Shown in pieces: positions 42,189 through 51,796 of a stretch of DNA of 64,000 bases. The position numbers were made by a program, and so were the translations under genes. Below the pieces are notes generated by a model that searched no databases, was not told where the DNA came from, and saw nothing but the letters and a program-made list of their open reading frames with translations. How positions within the stretch are numbered: the stretch's first letter is position 1; every line of letters begins with the position of its first letter. The stretch lies in NCBI GenBank assembly GCA_017416845.1, contig JAFQBA010000023.1:1-64000 (forward strand), written 5' to 3'. The stretch is from Clostridia bacterium (GTDB taxonomy: Bacteria > Bacillota > Clostridia > UMGS1810).

Positions 42189-43214
42189 ATGACTGATAAA
42201 AAAACATTCGGTTCGTTCATAAAAATGAAACGAATCGAGAAAAATTATTCACAAAAAGACTTGGCGAGAATGCTGTTTATTACCGAAGGAGCGGTGAGCA
42301 AATGGGAGAGAGGTGTGTCATATCCAGACATAACTTTAATTTGCGATATATGCCGTGTTCTTGAAATAAGTGAACATGAATTGATTACTGGCTCAACTGA
42401 CATGGATGAACGAAAGCTTAAGTATGAAGCCCGGAAATTCCGTGTGATTCGCGGCACTTGGTTTTGGATTCCGACAATATCGTATATAGTTGCACTCTTA
42501 ACTTGTTTTATTTGCAATCTTGCCCTAAACCATACTTTATCCTGGTTTTTTGTTGTGTTAAGTGCATTGCTTTGTGCCTACTCCTTTATTCCAACATTTA
42601 CATACTTTTTTAAATTGAGAAAACTGCTGGTTTTTACAGTTACAAGTTTTTCTTCAATTTGCTTACTTTTGTACGCCTGTGCGGCATACACGAACACTTT
42701 GTTTTGGGTTCCAACAGCATGCATCGCAACTTTAATGGGATACACCTTGTTGTTTCTTCCTATGCTGTTATCTGAAACAAGAATTAAAATTTTCAGAGTT
42801 GTAATCTCATTTGTGCTGACATTCTTTCTCGCAATTTTACTGCTGCAAAGTATACATGTATGGCAACAATTTATGCTCATGCCTGCAATAAAGATGACCT
42901 GCTATGGATTTATTCCAGTTATACTTTGTAGTGTTATATGTATGTTTCGTTTTGATTCGTTTATCAAGGCAGGCATATGCACATTACTTGGCACTGTGGC
43001 ATATTATTTCACCGGGCATATAGTGAATTATTTATTTAGCTTAACAGAAAATCATTATAAAATTGATTTTTATAACTGGGAGCAGTATACAAGTGGCAAT
43101 GTTCTCTTTATCATTTTATTGTTGTTTTTGCTTGTGAGCGTTGTATTTATCGGTATTGGTATTTATAGATTTTATAAAAACCGGGCAGTACCTTCAGTCG
43201 ATTCGCGAGCATAG
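42189..43214 (+). CDS. XRE-type regulator fused to a membrane domain
   Basis: A 341-residue protein with an N-terminal XRE helix-turn-helix (about 8-62, with QKDLARMLFITEGAVSKWERG) and a C-terminal region with about eight membrane spans (about 90-330). It would be a membrane-tethered DNA-binding protein, possibly sensing an envelope or ligand signal; this build is common in Firmicutes but poorly studied. GGAGG precedes the ATG. It is transcribed towards the alanine symporter-like gene, whose promoter carries a large inverted repeat, so that promoter is a reasonable target (inference). Confidence 0.86.
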   Translation: MTDKKTFGSFIKMKRIEKNYSQKDLARMLFITEGAVSKWERGVSYPDITLICDICRVLEISEHELITGSTDMDERKLKYEARKFRVIRGTWFWIPTISYIVALLTCFICNLALNHTLSWFFVVLSALLCAYSFIPTFTYFFKLRKLLVFTVTSFSSICLLLYACAAYTNTLFWVPTACIATLMGYTLLFLPMLLSETRIKIFRVVISFVLTFFLAILLLQSIHVWQQFMLMPAIKMTCYGFIPVILCSVICMFRFDSFIKAGICTLLGTVAYYFTGHIVNYLFSLTENHYKIDFYNWEQYTSGNVLFIILLLFLLVSVVFIGIGIYRFYKNRAVPSVDSRA

Positions 43215-43351
43215 TTTCGTTAACGTTACATTTTGAGAACGGAATTAAGCGTAATTTTCTATACGGCAAAAAAAGAATTGTTAAATTCTCATGAAAAGTT
43301 GTAATCCAACACCAAATGTTTTATCCGATAACAACCGGGAAATGTATTTTT

Positions 43352-43406
43352 ATAAAGCATTTTGTGAATATGTCAGGTTGACATTTGTGACAAAATGCTT
43401 TATTAT
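43352..43406 (+). promoter_or_regulatory. Promoter of the symporter gene within nested palindromes
   Basis: TTGACA at 43378-43383, a 17-base spacer and TATTAT at 43401-43406. ATAAAGCATTTTGT at 43352-43365 and ACAAAATGCTTTAT at 43390-43403 form a perfect 14-bp inverted repeat around the -35 box and reach the -10 box. The -35 box is itself part of TGTCA GGT TGACA at 43371-43383. A repressor or activator site is very likely. Confidence 0.65.
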
Positions 43407-43438
43407 ATAATACGGATTATAACTACAGGAGGTTTTTT

Positions 43439-44842
43439 ATGGAAAAAATAGTCGGTATTATAAATGATGCACTTTATGGATATATCCTCATAATTCTGCT
43501 TGTTGCCGGCGGATTATACTTCACAATTCGTTCTAATTTTGTTCAGTTCAGAATGTTCAAAGAGCAGTTAAAGGTTCTTGGTGAAAAGCCAAAGGATAAA
43601 AACGGTGTTTCATCTTTCCAAGCGCTCATGGTTTCCACTGCATCGAGGGTTGGAACCGGAAACATTGTAGGTGTTGCATCTGCTATATGTCTCGGAGGTT
43701 TCGGCTCGGTTTTCTGGATGTGGGTCATTGCCATAATCGGCTGTGCATCGGCTTTTTTCGAAAGCACCCTTGCCCAAATTTTCAAAAAGAGAACAAATTA
43801 TGGCTGTCTTGGCGGTCCTGCATATTACATTGAATCTGCAATAGGAAGCCGCAAACTTGCAGTTGTATTTTCGATTTTTCTCATCATAACCTACGGAGTA
43901 GGTTTTAATATGCTTGCATCCTACAACTTGCAGTCAACCTTTTCCGGCTATTCCTTTTACATTGAAAATGCCAAAATAGTCCCCTGGATAATCGGCGCAG
44001 TTGTTGCAGCTCTTGTGTGTCTTTGCCTTTTCGGAGGCGGGAAGCGAATCATAAAGGTGACAGAACTTCTTGTGCCTGTTATGGGTGTGGCATATGTTCT
44101 TGTGGCACTTATTGTTGTTGGAATGAATATAACTGCGCTTCCTGGTGTGTTTAAGCGTATTTTTTCAGAAGCTTTTGATATTAAGGCTATTTTTGGCGGG
44201 TTTACAGGTTCGTGCATTATGTTTGGCATAAAAAGAGGCCTATTCAGCAACGAAGCAGGCGTTGGCTCTGCGCCAAATGCTTCGGCTTCGGCTGATGTGA
44301 GTCATCCGGTTAAACAGGGGCTTGTTCAGATGTTTTCGGTGTTCATCGACACCATAATCATTTGTTCTGCAACGGCTTTCCTTTGTATGTGTTCCGGTGT
44401 TGAACCTACAAAGGCACTGGAGGGTGCTCCCTATGTTCAGGCTTCAATTAAGAACGTTCTCGGCGATTTCGGCCCCATATTTATCACTATTGCAATGTCG
44501 CTTTTTGCATTTACCACACTTATTGGTAATCTGTTTTATGTTGATAAGGGCATCAACCACATCATCGGTCACACACCCGGAAAAGCTACTAAAATTACTA
44601 CAAACATAATTGCTTCAATGCTCATTTTCTTTGGTGCGGTTTTAAGTGCCGATCTTTTGTGGAATATTGCTGACATAACCATGGGTGCAATGACACTTAT
44701 CAACATGCCGGTTGTTATTATTCTCGGTAAATATGTTATGGCAGCTCTCAGTGACTATTCAAAACAGAAAAGACAGGGACGTAATCCTGCGTTTAAGGCA
44801 CGGGACATTGGCATAGAAAATAAAGTTGACTACTGGAAATAA
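43439..44842 (+). CDS. Alanine/glycine:cation symporter (AGCS family)
   Basis: A 467-residue transporter with about ten to eleven membrane spans. The family signature is visible in FQALMVSTASRVGTGNIVGV, GGPAYYIE and KRGLFSNEAGVGSAPNASA. It should import alanine or glycine with sodium ions. The AGGAGG site is strong. The promoter region carries large inverted repeats. A second sodium-coupled amino-acid transporter follows after 70 nt with its own ribosome site, which hints at an amino-acid-using fermenter. Confidence 0.92.
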   Translation: MEKIVGIINDALYGYILIILLVAGGLYFTIRSNFVQFRMFKEQLKVLGEKPKDKNGVSSFQALMVSTASRVGTGNIVGVASAICLGGFGSVFWMWVIAIIGCASAFFESTLAQIFKKRTNYGCLGGPAYYIESAIGSRKLAVVFSIFLIITYGVGFNMLASYNLQSTFSGYSFYIENAKIVPWIIGAVVAALVCLCLFGGGKRIIKVTELLVPVMGVAYVLVALIVVGMNITALPGVFKRIFSEAFDIKAIFGGFTGSCIMFGIKRGLFSNEAGVGSAPNASASADVSHPVKQGLVQMFSVFIDTIIICSATAFLCMCSGVEPTKALEGAPYVQASIKNVLGDFGPIFITIAMSLFAFTTLIGNLFYVDKGINHIIGHTPGKATKITTNIIASMLIFFGAVLSADLLWNIADITMGAMTLINMPVVIILGKYVMAALSDYSKQKRQGRNPAFKARDIGIENKVDYWK

Positions 44843-44912
44843 TAAATAACGGTTGCTTTTTTTGCAAAATGTGAGATAATATAATAATACATTTTTACGG
44901 AGGACACAGATT

Positions 44913-46307
44913 ATGGAAAAAAGAAGCAGTTTTTCAGGAAAACTCGGATTCATAATGGCAGCTGCCGGATCTGCAGTTGGTCTCGGAAATATTTGGAGAT
45001 TTCCCTATCTCGCCGCACAGTACGGTGGTGGAATTTTCCTTTTGGTGTACATTGTTTTGGCAGTTACTTTTGGTTTTGCACTCATGACAGCCGAAATTGC
45101 CATCGGCAGAAAAACCGGACTCAGTGCGGTGGAAGCATACGGCAAGCTTCATAAAAAGTGGAAGTTTCTTGGTTATCTTGCCGCCATTGTTCCCATCATC
45201 ATTTTGCCGTATTATTCGGTAATCGGCGGCTGGGTTGCAAAATATATGTGGGCATTCCTGTCCGGTGATGCGGCAGATACAGCAGGAAATATTGTGACAT
45301 CGGCAGGAGCAGAGGTTTCGTATTTTGAAAGCTTCATTGCAGGAGTTGGTGAACCAATCGGATGGTTTGCTCTTTTCCTTGGTTTTACTGCAGTTGTAGT
45401 GCTTTTTGGTGTTGAAAAAGGCATTGAAAAGGTTAGTAAAATAATGATGCCTGTGCTGGTTGTACTCTCTATTATCATTGCAGGTTATGCTCTTTGCATG
45501 GATGGCGCAATGAAAGGTCTCAAATATTATGTTGTTCCCAATTTCAGTGATTTTTCTGTTAAAACGGTGCTTGCCGCCATGGGGCAGCTTTTCTATTCCA
45601 TGTCACTTGCCATGGGAATCATGATTACGTACGGTTCATACATGAAAAAGAAGGACAGCATCGAATCATCTGTTCGCCACATTGAGATTTTTGACACAGG
45701 CATTGCTTTTCTTGCCGGTCTCATGATTATTCCTGCCATATTTGCGGTTGGTGATCCCGAAACTCAGCTTACAAAAGGTCCCGGACTCATGTTCATTGTG
45801 CTTCCAAAGGTTTTTGAGGCTATGCCCGCAGGTGAGATTGTTGGTGCTGCATTTTTCATTATGGTGCTTTTTGCCGCACTCACATCATCAATATCGCTCA
45901 TGGAAACCATCGTTTCCGTGTTTATGGACAAGTTCAAAATGGGCAGAAAAACAGCATGCGCTGTTGTTATAGGCATATGTATTTTGCTTGGGCTGCCGTC
46001 TTCACTCGGAAACGGTCCCTTGGCATCGGTAAAAATAATGGGACTTGCATTCCTTGATTTCTTTGACTTCATCAGTAACAGCGTTCTCATGCCGATAGTT
46101 GCGCTTTTCACTTGCATCTTTGTCGGTTATGTCATTAAACCAAAAACAGTTATAGATGAGGTTGAATCAAATAATTATAAGTTTAAATCAAGAGGGCTTT
46201 TTACAATTGTAATAAAATATTTTGCACCAATCTGTATTATACTCATTCTGGTAACTTCAATTGTGGACATAATCTATAAATTAACTACCGGTATATCGTG
46301 GTTATAA
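44913..46307 (+). CDS. Sodium-dependent transporter (NSS/LeuT family)
   Basis: A 464-residue transporter of the neurotransmitter:sodium symporter family. The first span holds the hallmark AAAGSAVGLGNIWRFPYL, which contains the unwound substrate and sodium site; KGLKYYVVPNFSDFS and LGQLFYSMSLAMGIMITYGSY-type segments follow, the latter read here as AMGQLFYSMSL. Eleven to twelve spans are expected. The substrate is probably an amino acid such as tyrosine or tryptophan, but the residues seen do not decide it. It sits 70 nt after the alanine-type symporter; a terminator follows. Confidence 0.93.
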   Translation: MEKRSSFSGKLGFIMAAAGSAVGLGNIWRFPYLAAQYGGGIFLLVYIVLAVTFGFALMTAEIAIGRKTGLSAVEAYGKLHKKWKFLGYLAAIVPIIILPYYSVIGGWVAKYMWAFLSGDAADTAGNIVTSAGAEVSYFESFIAGVGEPIGWFALFLGFTAVVVLFGVEKGIEKVSKIMMPVLVVLSIIIAGYALCMDGAMKGLKYYVVPNFSDFSVKTVLAAMGQLFYSMSLAMGIMITYGSYMKKKDSIESSVRHIEIFDTGIAFLAGLMIIPAIFAVGDPETQLTKGPGLMFIVLPKVFEAMPAGEIVGAAFFIMVLFAALTSSISLMETIVSVFMDKFKMGRKTACAVVIGICILLGLPSSLGNGPLASVKIMGLAFLDFFDFISNSVLMPIVALFTCIFVGYVIKPKTVIDEVESNNYKFKSRGLFTIVIKYFAPICIILILVTSIVDIIYKLTTGISWL

Positions 46308-46316
46308 GATTAAACG

Positions 46317-46361
46317 AAAGGGATGTAAGAAAATTCGCATGAGTTTTCTTACATCCCTTTT
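46317..46361. terminator. Bidirectional terminator between NSS gene and mtaB
   Basis: AAAGGGATGTAAGAAAA and TTTTCTTACATCCCTTT arms (17 bp) with an 11-nt loop and flanking A/T runs, lying between two converging genes. Confidence 0.9.
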
Positions 46362-46362
46362 A

Positions 46363-47676
46363 TTATTTATACTCTGACACCAAATTCGCTTCAACAGCTT
46401 TTGAATCATATTTTTTTAAGATAACCGGCAAAGTCTTATGGCAAATGTTGGTTTCGCTTTTGACTTTCACTTTAATGTAGTTGGTCATGTGACCTTCATA
46501 CATTCCGTCACCACATTTCTGTTCAAACAAAACATCGTATTTTTTGCCTAAAAAACTATTAATATACTCTTTGTGAAGCTCGTTTGCCACTGCAATGAGC
46601 TCTTTTGCTCTTGCTTCTCTTTCTTTTTTCTCAATCTGATTATCCATGTCTGCCGCTTTTGTTCCGCTTCGCGGTGAAAAAGGAAAAACATGAACCTCGC
46701 TGAACGCAATTTCTTTCACAAAATCAAGAGTTGTTTCAAAGTCTTCTCTTGTTTCTCCGGGGAATCCGGTTATAATGTCGGTTGTAATTGCAGGGTTATC
46801 AAAAGCATCTCGAAGTCTTTTCACCGCCATGCGATATTCATCGGTTGTGTATTTTCGGTTCATTGCCCTCAGGGTTTTGTCGCATCCACTTTGGAGTGAA
46901 ATGTGAAAATGATCGCAAACCTTTGGATTTTTGCTGATTTCTTTCACAAAATCCTCTGTGAGGACTCTGGGTTCAACAGAGCCAAGGCGCACTCTTTCAA
47001 TGCCCTCTGTTTCCGACACGGTGTTTATGGCATCGATGAGTGAAAGGGACGGCAAATCTCTGCCGTATGAGCCGATGTGAATTCCGGTGAGCACAATTTC
47101 GGTATATCCGTTTTTGCTGAGGGTGAGAGCTTCTTTTTTAATGCTTTCCAAAGGTCTTGAACGCACCGGTCCCCTCGCATAGGGGATGATGCAATAGGAA
47201 CAAAACTCTGTGCATCCTTCTTCAATTTTAACAAAAGCACGGGTTTTGTCTTCATATGATGTTATCCAAAGCTCTTCATATTGCCGTTCTTTCATAATGT
47301 CCTCAACATACGATTGCGTTTTGTTGTCCGTTTTGCATAGGTGATTTTCGACCAGCTCCACAATGCGGTGCCTGTCTTTGGTGCCGAGAACAATGTCAAC
47401 ACCTTCGGTTTTGCTCACCTTTTCGGGTGCAATCTGACTGTAGCATCCCACAACAGCAATAAGAGCGTCGGGGTTTTTCTGATGTGCACGGTTAATCATC
47501 TGGCGGGATTTTCGCTCGCCGGTTCCTGTTACCATACATGTGTTAATAACATATATATCACATTTTTCGCCAAAGTCCGAAATTTCGTAGCCTGCATCTT
47601 TGAAAAGAGTTATCATGGCTTCGGTTTCATATTGATTGACCTTGCATCCGAGTGTGCAGAAGGATACTGTTTTCAT
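46363..47676 (-). CDS. mtaB: tRNA t6A37 methylthiotransferase MtaB
   Basis: A 437-residue radical SAM enzyme that turns t6A37 of tRNAs reading ANN codons into ms2t6A. The N-terminal MTTase domain has TLGCKVNQYE and VINTCMVT with their cluster cysteines; the radical SAM core has CTEFCSYC at about 151-158; a TRAM domain ends the protein (about 375-435). The CKVNQYE form separates MtaB from MiaB and RimO. The start has an AGGAG site. The gene stands alone on the minus strand. Confidence 0.93.
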   Translation of the reverse strand: MKTVSFCTLGCKVNQYETEAMITLFKDAGYEISDFGEKCDIYVINTCMVTGTGERKSRQMINRAHQKNPDALIAVVGCYSQIAPEKVSKTEGVDIVLGTKDRHRIVELVENHLCKTDNKTQSYVEDIMKERQYEELWITSYEDKTRAFVKIEEGCTEFCSYCIIPYARGPVRSRPLESIKKEALTLSKNGYTEIVLTGIHIGSYGRDLPSLSLIDAINTVSETEGIERVRLGSVEPRVLTEDFVKEISKNPKVCDHFHISLQSGCDKTLRAMNRKYTTDEYRMAVKRLRDAFDNPAITTDIITGFPGETREDFETTLDFVKEIAFSEVHVFPFSPRSGTKAADMDNQIEKKEREARAKELIAVANELHKEYINSFLGKKYDVLFEQKCGDGMYEGHMTNYIKVKVKSETNICHKTLPVILKKYDSKAVEANLVSEYK

Positions 47677-47759
47677 ATGTAAATCTCCTTGAATTATTTG
47701 AGTGTTTCAAATCATATTATACACTATTTACAAATATTTTCAAGTCTTTTTGAATTGGC

Positions 47760-47788
47760 TTGACATTAACCGAGATTAGTTGTATTAT
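47760..47788 (+). promoter_or_regulatory. Promoter of the HPr-like gene
   Basis: TTGACA at 47760-47765, a 17-base spacer and TATTAT at 47783-47788, with an AGGAGG site before the gene. Confidence 0.65.
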
Positions 47789-47841
47789 ATTAATATGATA
47801 TTGACATTAAGATATCAGTTAAAGATCAGGAGGTAAAAATC

Positions 47842-48069
47842 ATGAAAACTTTTGAAGTAAAAATCAACTCCATTGGTGATGTTAAAAACTTTGTAAACAT
47901 TGTGGGAAAATATGACTTTGATATCGATTTGATTTCTGACAGATATGTTGTAGATGCCAAATCAATCATGGGTATTTTCAGTCTTGATCTTACAAAACCC
48001 ATCAAGGTTGAAGTTCACACAGATGATGCAACTGCAATTGAAGCAGAATTGGCTCCGTACATGGCATAA
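47842..48069 (+). CDS. HPr-like protein lacking the phospho-histidine
   Basis: A 75-residue protein with the HPr fold. The region that holds the phosphorylated His15 in HPr reads NSIGDVKNFVN and has no histidine, so it cannot relay phosphate in the PTS. The second conserved site, AKSIMGIFSL, keeps the regulatory serine (Ser41 here, Ser46 in HPr). This matches the Crh logic, where HPr kinase phosphorylates a His-less HPr to control carbon catabolism. It has its own promoter and terminator. Homologues of this kind are common in Clostridia, and their role is not settled. Confidence 0.85.
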   Translation: MKTFEVKINSIGDVKNFVNIVGKYDFDIDLISDRYVVDAKSIMGIFSLDLTKPIKVEVHTDDATAIEAELAPYMA

Positions 48070-48077
48070 TCTCAAGG

Positions 48078-48104
48078 AAACGCAGCTTTTATGCTGCGTT
48101 TTTT
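48078..48104 (+). terminator. Terminator of the HPr-like gene
   Basis: AAACGCAGC and GCTGCGTTT arms with a 6-nt loop and a T-run. Confidence 0.88.
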
Positions 48105-48135
48105 AGTATTTTGTCAGGCATGGAGAGTGATACTT

Positions 48136-48681
48136 TTGGAATATAAATATAAACCCGACGATTACGAAGCAAAGCTCGTTTTAATCTATAGCCTCAGCAA
48201 TCTCAAAAAAAATCCTTCATATGCAATTCTTAGTCAGGTTGTGTCATCGGGAGTGGATATCCAATATTTTGAGATGCAGGAGTATCTTCATGCTCTCATA
48301 GACATGAAAAGCGTTGAAGAAATTCAGGAAGGTGACGAATTTGTTTATTCCCTCACACCTCTTGGCGAGGAATCCTGCGAGTTTTTTTCAAATCGCATTC
48401 CTGCAAGTGTGCGAGAAAAAATTGAAAATGCCGCTGCTTCTGTCAATAATGACCGCACCGATCAAAACAGGGTGTATGCAGATTACATTCCCATAAACGA
48501 GAATGAATACAAAATAGAATGCGGAATCATGGAAAACAATTTAAAACTTCTGGATTTTGAAATGTATGCCGGTTCAAAAGAAAAGGCAAAGAAAATGTGT
48601 GCCTGCTTCAAAGAGCATACCGATGAGTTTTATGTGCACGTGATAAAGTTTTTTGATGACAATTCAAATAAAGATGAATAA
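48136..48681 (+). CDS. DUF4364 family protein
   Basis: A 181-residue protein of the DUF4364 family. The N-terminal 75 residues look like a winged helix (AKLVLIYSLSNLKKNPSYAILSQVV, then a wing with FVYSLTPLGEE), so DNA binding is likely; the C-terminal part is mixed alpha/beta. The start is uncertain: TTG 48136 lies 10 nt after GGAG (48122-48125), whereas GTG 48127 is too close to it and the ATG at 48091 lies in the preceding terminator. The operon context gives no target. Confidence 0.78.
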   Translation: MEYKYKPDDYEAKLVLIYSLSNLKKNPSYAILSQVVSSGVDIQYFEMQEYLHALIDMKSVEEIQEGDEFVYSLTPLGEESCEFFSNRIPASVREKIENAAASVNNDRTDQNRVYADYIPINENEYKIECGIMENNLKLLDFEMYAGSKEKAKKMCACFKEHTDEFYVHVIKFFDDNSNKDE

Positions 48682-48789
48682 TAAACAGTCCGGGCAGTTT
48701 GTGCTTGGGCTGTTTTCACTGATTTTTAAACATTGCATGAAATGTTGATATAAAGCTATTAATTAATAACGTAAAACGGAGAGGTTATA

Positions 48790-49680
48790 ATGGAAAAATT
48801 ACTCAGAAATCTCGGTTATTATGACGGAACCTACGATCTCATAGAAAACATGACTGTTCCCATGACCGACAGAGTGTGCTGGTTTGGCGATGGCGTATAT
48901 GAGGCAACAGCAACCCGAAACGGAGTTATCTATTGTCTTGACGATCACATCAATCGTTTTTATAATTCTGCATCAATGATAGGAATTGAAATCCCTTACA
49001 CTAAAGATGAACTTAAAGCTTTGCTTTCGGAGCTTGTTTTGAAGGTTGACACAAGCGATACCAACGGAGAGACCTTTCTTTACTGGCAGATCACACGTGG
49101 GGCAAACATTCCTCGCAACCACATTTTCCCAAAAAATACAAAAGCAAAACTTTGGGTAACAGTTACTCCCCGAAAGCTTGCCGAGGTTGGCAGAAAGGCA
49201 AAACTCATTACTCATGAGGACATCCGCTATTTCATGTGCAACATAAAAACTCTTTGTTTGCTTCCGAGTGTTCTTGCGTCAGAAGCTGCTGAAAGGGCAG
49301 GGGCAGACGAATGTATAATGTACCGTAGTGAAGCCAACGGCATTTTCAAAAGAGTTACCGAAGGATCTCATACCAATGTTCATTGCATAAAAGACGGTAA
49401 GCTCTACACGGCACCTCTCGATAATCTTATTTTGCCGGGCATTGCAAGAAAGAATCTTATCAAAGCCTGCAATGAACTTGGAATTGATGTTGTTGAAAAG
49501 CCTTATAGTCTCGATTTTCTTTTGAGTGCCGATGAAATCATGCTTTCCTCAAGTTCGAATTTCTGCATTGTTGCATCACACATCGATAATGCTCCGGTTG
49601 GCGGCAAGGCCCCCGAACTCATACAAAAGCTCAACAATTATCTTTCAGCGGATTATCTTGAAGCCACAAAAACAAATTAA
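48790..49680 (+). CDS. dat: D-amino-acid aminotransferase
   Basis: A 296-residue class IV (fold IV) PLP enzyme. The catalytic lysine is Lys153 in CNIKTL, and Glu191 in VTEGSHTN should hold the PLP ring nitrogen. The layout fits D-alanine aminotransferase rather than branched-chain aminotransferase, which is longer. It interconverts D-alanine and D-glutamate with their oxoacids, supplying peptidoglycan building blocks. The start has an ACGGAGAGG site. It stands alone, with the T-box region 110 bases downstream. Confidence 0.87.
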   Translation: MEKLLRNLGYYDGTYDLIENMTVPMTDRVCWFGDGVYEATATRNGVIYCLDDHINRFYNSASMIGIEIPYTKDELKALLSELVLKVDTSDTNGETFLYWQITRGANIPRNHIFPKNTKAKLWVTVTPRKLAEVGRKAKLITHEDIRYFMCNIKTLCLLPSVLASEAAERAGADECIMYRSEANGIFKRVTEGSHTNVHCIKDGKLYTAPLDNLILPGIARKNLIKACNELGIDVVEKPYSLDFLLSADEIMLSSSSNFCIVASHIDNAPVGGKAPELIQKLNNYLSADYLEATKTN

Positions 49681-49741
49681 TTTTGTTTGGGATACATTAT
49701 CCATATCTTCATCAACGTAGAATAAAGTACAGAAAAAACTA

Positions 49742-49770
49742 TTGACAAATCGACAAAATAGTAATATAAT
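49742..49770 (+). promoter_or_regulatory. Promoter of the T-box leader
   Basis: Perfect TTGACA at 49742-49747 and TATAAT at 49765-49770 with a 17-base spacer. Confidence 0.85.
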
Positions 49771-49794
49771 AATCTTAATTTAATATTTGTTAAA

Positions 49795-50055
49795 CCGTTG
49801 AGGCAGAAAAAAGGCAAGCCAAGGCTTTTAAGAGCGAGTGGATTACGGTGTGAGTTCCACAAAAGCACCTTGCGTAATATGGACTGCTAAGGGCTGTGTT
49901 AAATGCACAGACGTGAGACCGGCGTCAGAGGTCGGGAGTATGTTTGTACTTCGCTAAGGGCACAGGTTAAGCTGTGAATCAAGGTGGCACCGCGGATATT
50001 TGTTTATGTTCGTCCTTGACAGAATATTTTTGTGTTTCTGTCAGGGGCGTTTTTG
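49795..50055 (+). promoter_or_regulatory. T-box leader, probably tryptophan-specific
   Basis: The T-box core AAGGTGGCACCGCGG is at 49981-49995. A terminator stem (CGTCCTTGACAGAA with TTCTGTCAGGGGCG, 50011-50050) and a T-run follow, so uncharged tRNA should permit read-through by antitermination. Basal Stem I pairing is GGCAG 49802-49806 with CTGCT 49884-49888. TGG at 49880-49882, followed by A just above that stem, is the likely specifier codon, which fits the trpB gene downstream. The specifier call is by eye. Confidence 0.85.
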
Positions 50056-50205
50056 TTTTTCAATCCCTTTGGCAGCAGCTTGAGGAGGTTTTCTTTATGT
50101 ATATTCTTGCAAAGCGATGGCGCAGATTAAACCTGATATAAATATTAATATGTTTTTTAATATTCAAACCAATAAAATCGAAAATAAAAACGGAGGAATT
50201 TTACC

Positions 50206-51426
50206 ATGAAATATAATGATGTTGAATTTAACACCTACTTTAAAAACTATCCCGACGAAAAAGGCTTTTTCGGAAAATACGGCGGCTCCTACATTTCACC
50301 CGAACTGCAAAAAGCTGTGAACGAAATATCCGAAGCATATCAGACCATTTGTAAATCAAGAAAATTCATAAACGAGCTTCGCAGAATCCGCAAGGAATTT
50401 CAGGGCAGACCCACACCGATTTCTCATCTTGAAAGACTTTCCGACAAAATCGGCACAGGGGTTCAGCTCTATGCAAAGCGTGAGGACCTTAACCATTCCG
50501 GTGCTCACAAGCTCAATCACTGCATGGGTGAGGTTCTTCTTGCAAAATATATGGGCAAGAAAAAGGTCATTGCTGAAACAGGAGCGGGTCAGCACGGTGT
50601 TGCTCTTGCCACAGCTGCGGCATATTTCGGTCTTGAATGCGACATATACATGGGCTCTGTAGATATTAAAAAACAAGCTCCAAACGTTGCAAGAATGAAA
50701 ATCCTCGGCGCAAGAGTTGTTGAAGTTACAGAAGGTCTTCAGACTCTTAAGGAAGCTGTTGATGCGGCATTTGATGCATACTGCAAAGAATATAAGGATG
50801 CCATCTACTGCATTGGTTCTGTTTTGGGCCCCCATCCTTTCCCAATGATGGTGAGAGATTTCCAAAGCGTTGTGGGCATTGAGGCAAGAGAACAGTTTGT
50901 TGAAATGACCGGAGAGCTTCCCGATGCCATTGTTGCCTGCGTTGGAGGCGGTTCAAACGCCATGGGACTTTTTGCGGGATTTTTGAATGACCCTGTTGAT
51001 ATATACGGTGTAGAACCCCTGGGCAGAGGAACTGCACTCGGCGATCATGCCGCAAGCCTTGCCTACGGAACAGAGGGCATTATGCACGGCTTTAACAGCA
51101 TCATGCTCAAAGACGAAAACGGTGACCCTGCACCGGTATATTCCGTTGCAAGCGGTCTTGATTATCCTTCAAGCGGACCCGAGCACGCATTCTTGCATGA
51201 CATCGGAAGGGTAAAATATGACGTGGTTAATGACGAAGAAACCATCGATGCATTCTTTGAGCTTTCACGCATGGAAGGCATTATTCCCGCCATTGAAAGC
51301 TCCCACGCTGTTGCCTATGGCATGAAGCTTGCAAAAACCATGGGCAAAGGCTCTGTCCTCATCAACATCTCGGGCAGAGGCGACAAGGATATGGATTATA
51401 TCATCGAGAATTACGGAATCAGATAA
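50206..51426 (+). CDS. trpB: Tryptophan synthase beta chain, stand-alone
   Basis: A 406-residue PLP enzyme that joins indole and serine. Lys102 (GAHKLN) forms the PLP Schiff base, Glu124 (AETGAGQHG) is the acid/base, and [10 protein letters not shown] binds the phosphate. The sequence departs from textbook TrpB1 near the active site ([14 protein letters not shown]). No trpA or other trp gene is near it, so it probably uses free indole (salvage) or partners a distant trpA. A T-box with a likely UGG specifier controls it, so scarcity of charged tRNA-Trp should raise expression. AACGGAGG precedes the start. Confidence 0.9.
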   Translation: MKYNDVEFNTYFKNYPDEKGFFGKYGGSYISPELQKAVNEISEAYQTICKSRKFINELRRIRKEFQGRPTPISHLERLSDKIGTGVQLYAKREDLNHSGAHKLNHCMGEVLLAKYMGKKKVIAETGAGQHGVALATAAAYFGLECDIYMGSVDIKKQAPNVARMKILGARVVEVTEGLQTLKEAVDAAFDAYCKEYKDAIYCIGSVLGPHPFPMMVRDFQSVVGIEAREQFVEMTGELPDAIVACVGGGSNAMGLFAGFLNDPVDIYGVEPLGRGTALGDHAASLAYGTEGIMHGFNSIMLKDENGDPAPVYSVASGLDYPSSGPEHAFLHDIGRVKYDVVNDEETIDAFFELSRMEGIIPAIESSHAVAYGMKLAKTMGKGSVLINISGRGDKDMDYIIENYGIR

Positions 51427-51576
51427 TAAAACACTTTAATTATCTGAAACTATGCTATAATAATCAAAAATAAATATTAAACGAAAACGACACATGTTGT
51501 ACATTTTGTGCGTAAATCTGATTACGGTACAAAGTTTGTGGGCATGTGTTTTTTTGTGCCAAAAAGGAGGTCTACT

Positions 51577-51714
51577 ATGCCGAGAAATCAATTTCAAAGG
51601 ATGGTTTTTGCATTTATCACTGTTGTGATAACCGTTCATGCTTATGTGTTTTACAGTCTCTATGTTATTCATGGACCTATGCTTTTTTTCGTATATATTT
51701 TAAAATCTCCATAA
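51577..51714 (+). pseudogene. Truncated DUF2798-type protein
   Basis: An intact ribosome site (AAAAAGGAGG) and start lead into MPRNQFQRMVFAFITVVITV, which is the usual N terminus of DUF2798 membrane proteins. After about 33 residues the similarity stops and the frame ends at 45 residues, whereas the family has about 150 or more. I read this as a 3'-truncated remnant. DUF2798 proteins have no known function. A short peptide may still be made. The assignment rests on remembered family patterns. Confidence 0.55.
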
Positions 51715-51796
51715 AACATTTATATCAGTTGTCCAATCTTCAGACCATCTTTATATCCGCAGTAGTACAATATTAAAAAAATCCCGGAGGCAAACA

